Of a stretch of 64,000 nucleotides of DNA, positions 47,145-56,454 are shown in pieces (within the stretch, counting starts at the first letter, position 1; every line of letters begins with the position of its first letter). The notes beneath the pieces are model-generated. The model saw only the letters and a list, made by a program, of their open reading frames with translations. It did no database searches and was not told where the DNA came from. The stretch is taken from assembly GCA_015207585.1 (NCBI GenBank), contig JADEWQ010000001.1:62001-126000 (forward strand), given 5' to 3'. A program made the translations under genes and the position numbers. This stretch comes from Pleurocapsales cyanobacterium LEGE 06147 (lineage in GTDB: Bacteria > Cyanobacteriota > Cyanobacteriia > Cyanobacteriales > Xenococcaceae).

Positions 47145-47759
47145 TTAAAATTGTTTGAGAAAATAGCTTTCAGGAAATTTTTCAGTAATCATCATTGTTG
47201 GTTTGCGATTGGAATATACACAGTAAGTACGAAATAAAACGTTTTCGTCGGTTTCAATTTGAAAATAATTTGCTAGATCGCCAGCTTCTTCTTTTCCCGA
47301 ATCTACAATTTCTTTAAAAGTTTCTACTCTATGATCGAACCAAATTTTTCCGATAGGAGTCTTGGTGTGGAGTAACTCTTTTCTAAATTGTTCATCTAAT
47401 CTATCTGGAATAATAATTGATTCGGCATAAATATAATTTTTACGACTTATTCTTCCTCGCAACAAAATTTTTCTAGCAATTACTTCAGTTCCTTTTTTAA
47501 CTTGCATTACGGGAAGATTGTGAGCTAAAACTACTAAACCTTCTGCTAGTTTAGCCACCTGAATTTGTTCAAATAAATATGCTTCCAATATATGAGTTAA
47601 TGTTCCATCGGTTGTCAGTAAAATTCTTTGAAAAGTACTCAAAGCAGCTGGATCGATATGACTTCTATTAAGAGAGCGTTGTAAATCGACTCTCATTGTT
47701 TCATCTTTTCCTTTGATTGTGGGAATGGATGATTCTGAAAACATTGACTGTACCTTCAT
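47145..47759 (-). CDS. Chorismate-pyruvate-lyase family protein (DUF98/Rv2949c-like)
   Basis: 204 aa. FQRILLTTDGTLTHILEAYL, VIARKILLRGR, YIYAESIIIPDRL and TPIGKIWFDHRVE fit the family that converts chorismate to 4-hydroxybenzoate and pyruvate. Cyanobacteria need such an enzyme for plastoquinone, so this could be the housekeeping copy; its place 12 bp upstream of an aryl-acid-type ligase suggests a dedicated pathway instead. Start at 47759 is followed by a variable leader of about 40 residues before the conserved core; a later ATG (DETMRV) is possible. Confidence 0.82.
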   Translation of the reverse strand: MKVQSMFSESSIPTIKGKDETMRVDLQRSLNRSHIDPAALSTFQRILLTTDGTLTHILEAYLFEQIQVAKLAEGLVVLAHNLPVMQVKKGTEVIARKILLRGRISRKNYIYAESIIIPDRLDEQFRKELLHTKTPIGKIWFDHRVETFKEIVDSGKEEAGDLANYFQIETDENVLFRTYCVYSNRKPTMMITEKFPESYFLKQF

Positions 47760-47832
47760 CTAATTAAGTTAACAGCAAAATAGCGGATGGACGAACAAAC
47801 TAATAAAAATTGTCCCGAACCAACTCATTTCA

Positions 47833-48138
47833 TTATAAAGAAATAAAAATTTTAGACAAACCTGGCAACATCCTAGTTAGTTTTCTTTCTCCGACACTTA
47901 TTGTCAATTGCCAATTAGGAGGTTGTTTGAGCTGATTCTTATAACCCAAAATTATTAACAACAGAGCAATTCGAGTTTTCATGTATACTTTAGCCGGATA
48001 GTATCCCGACTGAATCGAAATCCTCTTAATTTCTGTTTTGCTTGCTACATTTTTATGCCAACAGCGACTAGCCTTTCCCGCTTCTATAGTATTAAAAGCG
48101 ATTAATCGCTCTAGTTTGTAATTATTTTTCTCACTATA
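47833..48138 (-). other. Open frame of 101 codons without a start, possible 5'-truncated gene remnant
   Basis: Within the 426-bp gap 47760-48185, the minus strand is open from an upstream TAA at 48139 to a TAA at 47833, e.g. IEAGKASRCWHKNVASKTEI and LGYKNQLKQPPNWQLTISVG. The only ATG gives 49 residues (MKTRIALLLIILGYKNQ). The length is unlikely in sequence this rich in A and T unless it is or was coding. I do not recognise the family. Confidence 0.35.
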
Positions 48139-48185
48139 TTAGCCAATTGCTCGTTACTTGCTATGCCAAAAATTCAAAAAATGTT

Positions 48186-49268
48186 TTAGATTAATTTCCA
48201 ACGGGATACTAATTGTCTTTTAAGTGAGATAGATGTAAGCATCCAGCTTATCAAAAAAGTAAGAGTAACCACAATTAATAAACTGAACAGAGATGGTTGT
48301 GTCAGCAGAATAGGATACACTCTCTTGCTCACCATTTGAAAAATCTCAACTATAAGCAAATGTATTAAATAAATTCCAAACGAACATACGCCTAAGTTGA
48401 GAATCATTAGACTCTCTGGCAAAATAACTGAAAGGTAAATAGCGGATAACAAGGCAGCATAGCCTATGATGACTTCCTCTATCCCTTGTGGCAGAAAATA
48501 ATTCCCAAAGATATTCAAAGTTAAAAAGATTAAAAGCAATGCAATCGCATTTTTTCGGTTAAACCTTGGTAAATATTGACTGAGTCGGGGATGATTGAGA
48601 AGCAAAGCCAAAAAGATATATGGCAAACATCTGATCGTCCAGGCAAATACCACTAGTATTAATCTAAGCAGTGGGTTGAAGTTGCCACTAGGTAAGATTG
48701 AGTTTAACAATGATTGAAAAGCAACGCCCGATATATTACTAAAGTTGTTATCAGAAACGATCAGTATTTCATAACCAATTAAACTCAAAACAAATAAAGA
48801 AGTTAATACCTTTAACTCAATCTTGTTTTTAATCCATATTTCTACAAATTTGATTAATATTGTTCCGGTGATTAATAAAGATAAAAAATACAGATGAAAA
48901 GCTGCTCCTCCACAAAAAATTAGTGCAAAAGGATCTTGCGATAAGACATATAATCTTTCTGGTTGATTACTAACTAAATATTTAGCTGCTTTGTAGCACA
49001 GATAAAATACCGACCAGAAGGCATAAGGAATGAGTAATCGTTGTAGTCTCAAATTTAACTGAAATCTTCCAGAAGCATAAATTTTAGCGATCGCCAAGTA
49101 AAAAGAGGTAGCTAAAAAAAAGGGCACGGCAAAGCAAGAGAACTCCAATATCTGTGCCCAGCCGGCTGGAAGAACAGGAATTCCTTCATCTGAGTGGAGA
49201 ATAATGACAGCGTAGACGGCAATTCCTCTAAATAAATCTACGCCTGTCAATCTTTGTTGTTTTAGCAT
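48186..49268 (-). CDS. Acyltransferase-3 family membrane protein
   Basis: 360 aa with about ten membrane spans. It starts TGVDLFRGIAVYAVIILHS, the family's R/H active region, then CFAVPFFLATSFYL. Family members O-acetylate or otherwise acylate surface polysaccharides (OafA-like). It lies 13 bp downstream of the ABC transporter gene, in the same operon, so it may modify the same exported molecule. No SGNH domain is attached. Confidence 0.85.
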   Translation of the reverse strand: MLKQQRLTGVDLFRGIAVYAVIILHSDEGIPVLPAGWAQILEFSCFAVPFFLATSFYLAIAKIYASGRFQLNLRLQRLLIPYAFWSVFYLCYKAAKYLVSNQPERLYVLSQDPFALIFCGGAAFHLYFLSLLITGTILIKFVEIWIKNKIELKVLTSLFVLSLIGYEILIVSDNNFSNISGVAFQSLLNSILPSGNFNPLLRLILVVFAWTIRCLPYIFLALLLNHPRLSQYLPRFNRKNAIALLLIFLTLNIFGNYFLPQGIEEVIIGYAALLSAIYLSVILPESLMILNLGVCSFGIYLIHLLIVEIFQMVSKRVYPILLTQPSLFSLLIVVTLTFLISWMLTSISLKRQLVSRWKLI

Positions 49269-49281
49269 AATTGTTCGATAT

Positions 49282-51120
49282 TTATCCCGTTCTTTCCAAA
49301 GCAGAATTATGAAAATATTGTTGCTCCAAAACTACCTCTTTGTAAGTGCCAGATTTGACGATCCGACCCTCATACATCATATAAATGCGATCGCAATGTT
49401 CGACTGTTGTCAGGCGATGGGCAATAATAATCATCGTTTTTGTACCACTCAAGGATTTAATTGCCTCTGTTACCAGACTTTCTGTTTCATTATCTAAAGC
49501 AGCCGTGGCTTCATCGAGAACTAAAATCTCTCTTTCGTGATAAAGTGCCCGTGCAATTCCCACTCGCTGCCGTTGACCCCCAGATAAGCGTACTCCCCGT
49601 TCGCCTACCATTGTTTTAAGACCATCGGGTAGAGCTTCAATTACTTCTGCAAGCTGTGCTGCTTTTATGGCTTTATTTAACTTTTGTTGGTCAATTAAAT
49701 GTTCGGGAACGCCAAAAGCAATATTTTTTTCAATTGTGTTGTCGGTTAAATAAATTGATTGCGGTATGTAGCCAATTAAATTTTGCCAAGAACGTAGATT
49801 ATCGTATACCGAGCGACCATCAACAATAATATTTCCTGTTTGAGGAATTAAAAGACCGAGAATTACATCAACTAAGGTAGTTTTACCCGCACCCGATTTA
49901 CCGATCAAAGCAATAGACTGACCTTTAGGGATTGTTAGCGATATACTGTCTAAAGCTATTCCTGTAGTATTCGGGTAGGAGTAGCTGACTCGATCTAAAA
50001 CAATTTTGGTAGTAAAAGTTATTTCTGGATCGCTGTTGCTATTATTGATAAATTTATTGGTCGAGTTCGACTGTATCAGCAACTCTGAAAACCGATTTTT
50101 TTCTATTGCTTCTAAATCTTTTAGCTCGAAGTAAATCTTATTAATTGCGTAGCTAGAACTACGTAGTTGGTTAATGCCATTGGCAAGATTAGTAAAGGCT
50201 GGAATTAACCGGAAAGAAGCCAAGGCAAAAATACTTAAAACAGAAGTTAGTTCTCCTACATCCTGCTGCGTAAAAATCAAAAAAACTGATGTAAAACCAA
50301 CTAAAAAAATAACCAAAATGGTTTCAATTAAGATTCGGGGAGAAAGCTTAAAAGAATAAAATGCCCCTGATGCATTTGAATATATTTCTGCTTGTTTGGC
50401 AATTTGATTTTCAAAATGTAATCCACAGCCAATAATCTGAGTTTCTTTAATTCCTCCTAAACCATGATTGACTTGACGAATAATTTCTTCGTTAGACTCA
50501 GATAATTCTTTTCCCCAAAGCAAAACTTTGGATTTAAAATGATCGAGAAGCCAGAACAAAGGAATTGTCAAAAATAGTAAAACTATGAGAGCAATTGAAT
50601 TTGTCAAAAAAAGCAAAACAGCTAAACAAAAAATAACAATAGTGTTAGAAGCTGCTGTCAGTAATGTACTCAGACTAGTAAAAAAATGGTTAGTTTCGTT
50701 AATGACATTTTGAATTATACTGGAACTATTTTTGCTCAAATGAAAGGTATAAGGAGCAAATAAGTAAGCATGAACTAATTTTGTTGTTAGTTTGACTTTT
50801 TGTTTAGAGCTAAAGATAAAGACATAGCTCTGGACGCGCCAGCTAACGTATGACTTAACACAAAATAAAATAACAATTACAAAACCGATTAAAGCGATAA
50901 ACTGACTTTCTACCTTTAAACCCGAATACACATAAATCCAATTTAACCAAGCTTTTTGATAAATAATATTCGGATCGCTAGCTAAATTAATAAATGGTCC
51001 GATTAGTCCAATGCCAAAGGTTTCCAACAAAGAAACGGAAACAAACAGAAGAGTCAAAATAATTAAACTGCTTCTTTTTGCAGGAAGTACATAAAGAAAC
51101 TTAGACAGATATCTAAGCAT
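49282..51120 (-). CDS. ABC transporter, fused permease-ATPase (MsbA/PglK-type flippase)
   Basis: 612 aa. Six membrane spans occupy about 1-320. The nucleotide-binding domain has Walker A GKSGAGKTT (407-415), signature LSGGQ (513-517 region) and Walker B EILVLDEATA (531-540). PglK-like proteins flip lipid-linked oligosaccharides. This is the second ABC exporter of the window beside Wzm/Wzt. The neighbouring acyltransferase and GT2 gene suggest a lipid-linked glycan substrate, but a lipid or peptide substrate is also possible. 171 bp separate it from the GT2 gene. Confidence 0.87.
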   Translation of the reverse strand: MLRYLSKFLYVLPAKRSSLIILTLLFVSVSLLETFGIGLIGPFINLASDPNIIYQKAWLNWIYVYSGLKVESQFIALIGFVIVILFCVKSYVSWRVQSYVFIFSSKQKVKLTTKLVHAYLFAPYTFHLSKNSSSIIQNVINETNHFFTSLSTLLTAASNTIVIFCLAVLLFLTNSIALIVLLFLTIPLFWLLDHFKSKVLLWGKELSESNEEIIRQVNHGLGGIKETQIIGCGLHFENQIAKQAEIYSNASGAFYSFKLSPRILIETILVIFLVGFTSVFLIFTQQDVGELTSVLSIFALASFRLIPAFTNLANGINQLRSSSYAINKIYFELKDLEAIEKNRFSELLIQSNSTNKFINNSNSDPEITFTTKIVLDRVSYSYPNTTGIALDSISLTIPKGQSIALIGKSGAGKTTLVDVILGLLIPQTGNIIVDGRSVYDNLRSWQNLIGYIPQSIYLTDNTIEKNIAFGVPEHLIDQQKLNKAIKAAQLAEVIEALPDGLKTMVGERGVRLSGGQRQRVGIARALYHEREILVLDEATAALDNETESLVTEAIKSLSGTKTMIIIAHRLTTVEHCDRIYMMYEGRIVKSGTYKEVVLEQQYFHNSALERTG

Positions 51121-51291
51121 ATTTGTAACTCATTTAAACTAAATTAAAGTCTGTTTTTTATTAGTTTACCTATTTATGGTCGGGAAAATCTCGCAATTTC
51201 CGTTATTTCGGGACGAAGCTTGAATTAAAACGGCTTTTTTGAATTTTTTAACTTCCTCACGAGCATACTGTGTGTTTAAAATTCCCGAAGT

Positions 51292-52320
51292 TTACCATTG
51301 AGTAGGAATTTTTTTTCTATAACCGAGGAAAGAAACAGTTTGTATGTTTAGAGCGATCGCTAAATTAATCCCTAATTCTTTAACTAATCTTTGCCGCATC
51401 CACAAAAGCCATCTTGCCATCAGCATATAGCAAGCTATTCTTTCATACCAATTTAACTGCACTCGTTTTATAGCAATAAGGTATTCCATAAACCATTTCC
51501 ACAAAGGCAACACCATCTTTTTCTTGCCTTTATTGTTCGGATCGAACCAGACATTAAACTCGTAGTAGCCATTATTTTTGCGTCCCGACGCTTGCGCATG
51601 ATCTCTATAAAAAAATAGATACTCGGAAATCTCATAAAACTCACCGAGTAGAGCAAGTTGTCCCAGCAAAATCATATCAGAGTTGACGTAACTAGCGATT
51701 AAGGGCGTTTTAGCAAGAGCGTTGGTTCGAATTACGCCAAAGATGGGAAGCCAGCAATCGCCTCCAGGATGTTTATCTATTTTGTCTCGATCGGATTCTG
51801 TTGGCGATCTTGAAGATCTTTTTTTCTTACTACTGCCAAAGATCGACTCTTGGTAGTGCTTAAATCGTTGATGGGGTTGCGGCGAACTTAGGTTAAGCAG
51901 GTTGGAGGAAGATTTTCTAAGTTGCTTTTGTCGTTCATCAATGAAAATAACTCTGGAGTAACATAAAACTAATGCCGGATTGCGATCGAGTACTTCAACA
52001 CATCGTTCTAAGTATTCTGGAGCCAACAGATCGTCATGAGCAGTCCATTTAAAATACTCGCCTTTAGCTAACTCAAAAACGCGATTGTAATTGCGCGCAG
52101 GACCTAGATTTTGTTCGTTACGGTAATAACGAATGCGTCGATCCTTGGTGGCATATGCCTTGCAAATCTCTGCCGTTCTGTCTGTCGAAGCATTATCTGA
52201 GATAATTAGCTCGAAGTCTTCAAAAGTCTGAGCCACAATGGATTTAAGAGTTTCTTCTATATAATTTTCACCATTGTATACAGGCATGCCAATGCTGACA
52301 CGGGGATGTTTATTACTCAT
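51292..52320 (-). CDS. GT2 glycosyltransferase
   Basis: 342 aa. VSIGMPVYNGENYIEETLKSI, SDNASTDRT and the TAHDDLL acidic motif define a GT-A family 2 enzyme. A charged stretch at about 160-185 (SSKKKRSSRSPTESDRDKID) looks like an insertion in a surface loop. It is soluble with no membrane segment. It is followed downstream by the ABC flippase and acyltransferase genes. Confidence 0.87.
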   Translation of the reverse strand: MSNKHPRVSIGMPVYNGENYIEETLKSIVAQTFEDFELIISDNASTDRTAEICKAYATKDRRIRYYRNEQNLGPARNYNRVFELAKGEYFKWTAHDDLLAPEYLERCVEVLDRNPALVLCYSRVIFIDERQKQLRKSSSNLLNLSSPQPHQRFKHYQESIFGSSKKKRSSRSPTESDRDKIDKHPGGDCWLPIFGVIRTNALAKTPLIASYVNSDMILLGQLALLGEFYEISEYLFFYRDHAQASGRKNNGYYEFNVWFDPNNKGKKKMVLPLWKWFMEYLIAIKRVQLNWYERIACYMLMARWLLWMRQRLVKELGINLAIALNIQTVSFLGYRKKIPTQW

Positions 52321-52382
52321 CTAGACTTTTTTTACCTTTTAGGATTTTGATAATTAAAGTTTTAAAAGATTTATCTTTATAC

Positions 52383-53675
52383 TTAAGCGCGATCGCTAGT
52401 TACATTAATTTGTTCCCTTGGACAAAGATTTTTGTACTGGTACAACAGATTCTCTACAACCTTGTCGTAGGTAAAGAGTGCCACTACCCGTTCTCTTCCC
52501 GCCTTTGCCATTGTTTTTCTGGTTTGTTCGTCTGCAAGTAGTTGTAAGATTGCTTCGGCTAATGCATCAGCATCATCCCGTTCGACAATTAAACCCGTTT
52601 TACCCTCTTCGACAACTTCCTCAAAAGCACCACTACGACTGACTACTACGGGAACTTCCGTAGCCATAGCCTCAATAATTGGAATTCCAAATGCTTCGTT
52701 GACTACGGATGGGAAGACAAAAACGTCTGCATTTTGATAGCGATCTACCAATTCAGAATTGGGAACAGAACCGATAAAAGATATTTGATTGGCTATAGAA
52801 GAATTTTGCCACTGGGAAAGATAACTCATCCATTTATCTGGATAAAATGAGGCTAATTTGGTAACTAGAGGATCGTCGCTCAAAGCAACGATTAATTCAT
52901 AGGGTATTAACTGGGTAAAACCAACAAGTTCGAGCTGCGTTTCCGGATAACGCTCGATAACTTTTTCAAAAGCTTCTAATAATATATGTATCCCTTTCTC
53001 TGGCGAAATTCTGCCTACAAATAGCAATTTTTTTGTTTTATTTGTTTTATTTTTTATCTGCTCATCCGTGGGGCAAAACTTTTTGATATCTACGCCGTTA
53101 TAAACTGTCTGGCAACGGTCGGCAAATTTAGGAAATGTTTGACGAATTTTTCCACTAATATATTCGCTGCAACTAAGTACTAAATCGGCTTGATTAAGTC
53201 TGTTGGCAATCATTGTGCGCTCGAGTTGACTCAACCACTCGCAGTGCATGTGTAAGACAATTTTAATGTTGGGATTAAAACTCCGAATAATAGGAATAAA
53301 CTGAGAAGAGTTAAAAATATGAACGATATCGCATTGCTGCTTCCTCAAATCTTTGGCGATTTGTAAGGCATATACTGAGTAATACAATCTTGAGGAAAAA
53401 AGAGGTTGTTTAGGATTATGATTACCTGATAATTGCTCTAGTAATTTAAGCAGCTTAACTAAGCGTTCATCAATACTAATCGAAATATATCGATAACACA
53501 CGCTCGCGTCATAATTTTGTTTAACCCAGCCTTTTTTTGGATATTTTGCATAAACAATAACATCGGCAAACTGAGCCAAACGTCGTGCAACTTCGTAAGT
53601 CCATATCGCAATCGAGCTTTCTAGCTTCGGTGGAGCAATTATATCCCCTGGCTGGCTAACAAAAGCAATTTTCAT
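52383..53675 (-). CDS. GT4 glycosyltransferase
   Basis: 430 aa from the ATG at 53675, which has AGGAAATAAA just upstream and starts the fold (MKIAFVSQPGD); an ATG at 53696 is less likely. Acceptor half IAIWTYEVARRLAQF; donor half LFVGRISPEKGIHILL and EAFGIPIIEAMATEVP. It matches a cyanobacterial GT4 type that starts with PPxxxSIAIW. Its coding direction and 62-bp gap link it to the GT2 gene downstream. Confidence 0.88.
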   Translation of the reverse strand: MKIAFVSQPGDIIAPPKLESSIAIWTYEVARRLAQFADVIVYAKYPKKGWVKQNYDASVCYRYISISIDERLVKLLKLLEQLSGNHNPKQPLFSSRLYYSVYALQIAKDLRKQQCDIVHIFNSSQFIPIIRSFNPNIKIVLHMHCEWLSQLERTMIANRLNQADLVLSCSEYISGKIRQTFPKFADRCQTVYNGVDIKKFCPTDEQIKNKTNKTKKLLFVGRISPEKGIHILLEAFEKVIERYPETQLELVGFTQLIPYELIVALSDDPLVTKLASFYPDKWMSYLSQWQNSSIANQISFIGSVPNSELVDRYQNADVFVFPSVVNEAFGIPIIEAMATEVPVVVSRSGAFEEVVEEGKTGLIVERDDADALAEAILQLLADEQTRKTMAKAGRERVVALFTYDKVVENLLYQYKNLCPREQINVTSDRA

Positions 53676-53868
53676 TTTATTTCCTGATTCAATCATTATG
53701 CCAAGATCGCGTAAAGCTTTCGCTCTCTCAGTGCCGATGTTTTAAAGTAAATTTTGTCGAATGCTTTCGCTGTAATTGTGGTGAACGATCTTTAGGATGA
53801 TAGCGATCGCTTTTTTGGGCTTTTGGTGATATTGCTTTATTTAACTGGATTTATTGCTGCCCACATAC

Positions 53869-54792
53869 TTAAAAACCAAATTTTGGGATTAAATGCAGCA
53901 TTTTCTGCTGAACTTTTTTGATAAGCGGCTGCTTTCCTCTTTTTCTTTCCATATACTTTCTATCAAAGTAGCGATCTATTCTTACAGAGTCATTATGTTT
54001 GAGTGGAAACTGAAGAGAATAAAGAGGAGAGTTAGCGTCTACTGAATGGGACGATTTTAGATGAGTAGCATTCGAACCGAAGCCAATATTTGAAATCAAA
54101 TTCACAGATGGCAGAATAGTCAGACCCGAATTTGCCATGACGGCAAAAAACCATTGATAACCCCAAAAATCATAACCTTTTTCTTTTCGATAAGCTTTTT
54201 CAAAATTCTTTGCCATTTCTCGATACTGAAAATCGTTAGCAATAAATTTTTTTAATTGTTGTTTAACTTCTCGATCGGCCCAAGCTTTGATATCGTAGTC
54301 AAAATAACGCCATGCTCTCGACCACGAAGCCCAACCCCATGGAACGGGGCAAAAAGAGAAATGATAACTCTGTTTATTCGATTTCCATTTTCCCAGTCCA
54401 TTGTATCCACCAATTGTCATGATACGCTCATCATCTTGGTATTTTTCTAATAACTCATCACAAAATCTGAAAAAACTCGGAGCGGGCAAACAGTCATCTT
54501 CAAGAATAATAGCTTGCTCTACTTGTTCAAACACCCACGAAAGACCGCTCGCTATACGCCTTCCACATCCCAAGTTGATATCTGAATAGTTCTCGATCAC
54601 TTCGCAATCCCAATCAACGCGCTTAATAATGGCGCGGCTTGCAGCACACTTTTCTGCTTCTTTTGGTCGGTCGACACGAGGTCCGTCTGCAATTACAAAG
54701 AGTTTGGGAGGCTTAGCTCGACGAATAGCTTCAAATACTTTCTCGGTAGTATCGGGTCGGTTGAAGATCACCAAAGCAACAGGAGTTTTCAT
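53869..54792 (-). CDS. GT-A glycosyltransferase-like protein (family 2 related)
   Basis: 307 aa from the ATG at 54792, preceded by GAGGCAGCAA; the fold begins KTPVALVIFNRPDTTEKVF. IADGPRVDRPKEAEKCAASR and AIILEDDCLPAP (DxD-like) are typical of a GT2-related group often labelled hemolytic-protein HlpA-like or sugar transferase. A C-terminal YQWFFAVMANSGL follows. Substrate unknown. It lies 130 bp downstream of the WecG-like gene. Confidence 0.78.
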   Translation of the reverse strand: MKTPVALVIFNRPDTTEKVFEAIRRAKPPKLFVIADGPRVDRPKEAEKCAASRAIIKRVDWDCEVIENYSDINLGCGRRIASGLSWVFEQVEQAIILEDDCLPAPSFFRFCDELLEKYQDDERIMTIGGYNGLGKWKSNKQSYHFSFCPVPWGWASWSRAWRYFDYDIKAWADREVKQQLKKFIANDFQYREMAKNFEKAYRKEKGYDFWGYQWFFAVMANSGLTILPSVNLISNIGFGSNATHLKSSHSVDANSPLYSLQFPLKHNDSVRIDRYFDRKYMERKRGKQPLIKKVQQKMLHLIPKFGF

Positions 54793-54922
54793 TTGCTGCC
54801 TCACGAAGCATTTTTTTATCACTATAGAAAAACTTCCCAGCAGCGCAACCCAGAATTTTTAGCAATTTGTCAAGATTAGTTGACATGATCGGGAGTCAAT
54901 TTATATAAACTTTTGTTTCGAG

Positions 54923-56206
54923 CTAGCTAGCAAGAATATCATCTACCAAAATCTGATCTTTGGTTTCTTGAGCCTTGACATTCAACCACCAGCCCTGTCT
55001 GCGCCAATACTGTTCTAGCAAAACTAATCTAAGTTGCTCGTAAGAAATGAGTTTTTGCTCTAGCATAATTTCTCCTAATTTTTTGTTTGTTTGTTTCTGT
55101 TGCTGTAGTAGTTTGTCTAGTTTTCTTGGCAAAAGTAGTTTTTTGTTAACTAAAATTTCCCCAAATTTTATCCTTTGATTTTTAAGATGGTACTTGAGTT
55201 CGGGGAGAGAAAGATATCCTTCTTCGAGCAGAATCTCTCCTAATTTGAGTTGAGGATAAACGCTCTGTTTCTTTAAAGCTTTTTCTAAACTTTCCTCAGT
55301 TAATAAATTTTGCCGGATTAAAATCTGACCAATTTTGCTTGGTTTAGGTTCAAAAGATTGAACATTAAATAATGTATTGTGACTTGGTAAAAGAAACTGA
55401 GCATATTCGGTTAAATTAAGCTTATAAAAAGGCTTGGGCTTTGTTATTATTTGTTTAAGAGCTAAATAAACGAAGGGTGGAATAGTCTGACTGTAACGAT
55501 TCCAAAGACGACTGGGTTCTTGAAATAACCGATATAACCATTCCAAACCTAACTCTCGAATATATTGGGGAGCGCGCCTATAAATACCAGCATAAGTTGG
55601 AAAAACTGCTCCCAAACCAATCATGACTGCTTTAATCTTTCCTTGATGTCGGGAGATCCAGAATTCTTGCTTGGGACAACCCAGACAAACGAATAATAAT
55701 CCCGCTCCGCTTTGATTTATTTTTTGGATCAATTCTTCATCTTCTGTTTTAATTACGTCGGCTAGAGTACGAAAAGGTAAAGCTTCCATGCCAGCAACTT
55801 TCAGTACTGGAAATTCCTGTTCCAATCTTTTCTTAATTTTTTGAAGTATTGCGTTATGGGAACCTACAAAAAATACACTTATTTGACTCTGTTGGGCTAG
55901 CTCACATAAATTAAGAAAAACATCCATTCCCGCAACTCGATTTTGGTTATAAATTCCCAGCTTTCTTAGCATCCAAACTAAAGGCATGCCATCGGGACTA
56001 ACCAGATCGGCACTTTCTAATACGCGAGCAAAACTTTGATTCCAATAAGCCTCCATGATCATATGAACATTAGCCAGACAGACGCTCCTACTTTCTCGTA
56101 TTCTTGCCCACTTAAGCATTAAAAAAATTTGCTCTTCAAGACACAAGCTAGTAATAGGAGATTTAAGCACCCATGTAGTTGGAATAGTTGGAATGTGAGA
56201 TTTCAT
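54923..56206 (-). CDS. WecG/TagA/CpsF (GT26) glycosyltransferase fused to four MshEN-type motifs
   Basis: 427 aa; the usual family length is about 240-250. The GT26 domain (about 15-240) has VCLANVHMI, SADLVSPDGMPLVW, VAGMDVF, FFVGSHNAI and LGCPKQEFWI. After a linker come four 24-residue units at 291-314, 321-344, 347-370 and 376-399, each of the form [K][ILF]G.I[LM][LIV]..x[LY][LI]....L...L..Q. This is the pattern of MshEN/GspE N-terminal c-di-GMP binding motifs. All four have Lys where the consensus has Arg, and only unit 2 keeps the second Gly, so ligand binding is unproven. GT26 enzymes add the second sugar to a polyprenyl-linked acceptor at the membrane. Confidence 0.85.
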   Translation of the reverse strand: MKSHIPTIPTTWVLKSPITSLCLEEQIFLMLKWARIRESRSVCLANVHMIMEAYWNQSFARVLESADLVSPDGMPLVWMLRKLGIYNQNRVAGMDVFLNLCELAQQSQISVFFVGSHNAILQKIKKRLEQEFPVLKVAGMEALPFRTLADVIKTEDEELIQKINQSGAGLLFVCLGCPKQEFWISRHQGKIKAVMIGLGAVFPTYAGIYRRAPQYIRELGLEWLYRLFQEPSRLWNRYSQTIPPFVYLALKQIITKPKPFYKLNLTEYAQFLLPSHNTLFNVQSFEPKPSKIGQILIRQNLLTEESLEKALKKQSVYPQLKLGEILLEEGYLSLPELKYHLKNQRIKFGEILVNKKLLLPRKLDKLLQQQKQTNKKLGEIMLEQKLISYEQLRLVLLEQYWRRQGWWLNVKAQETKDQILVDDILAS

Positions 56207-56454
56207 TTTTACCCAGTTTCTTTCCTCTATATTTAGTTGTGGAGGACGAGTTTAGTGGGCGATTTACCTCTAGCAATAAGCAACAGCCAAAAAGCAAGTA
56301 AGAATTTGTATTTACTTTTAATAACAATATTTAAAGAAATACAATTCAAAATAGTGCAGGTAGTGCAGATAATTACTAATAATCCCAAAGTCATTTAACT
56401 ACAAACAATTACTACTATTTTTCTTATTTTGCTTTGGAAACTACCTAGCTATAA

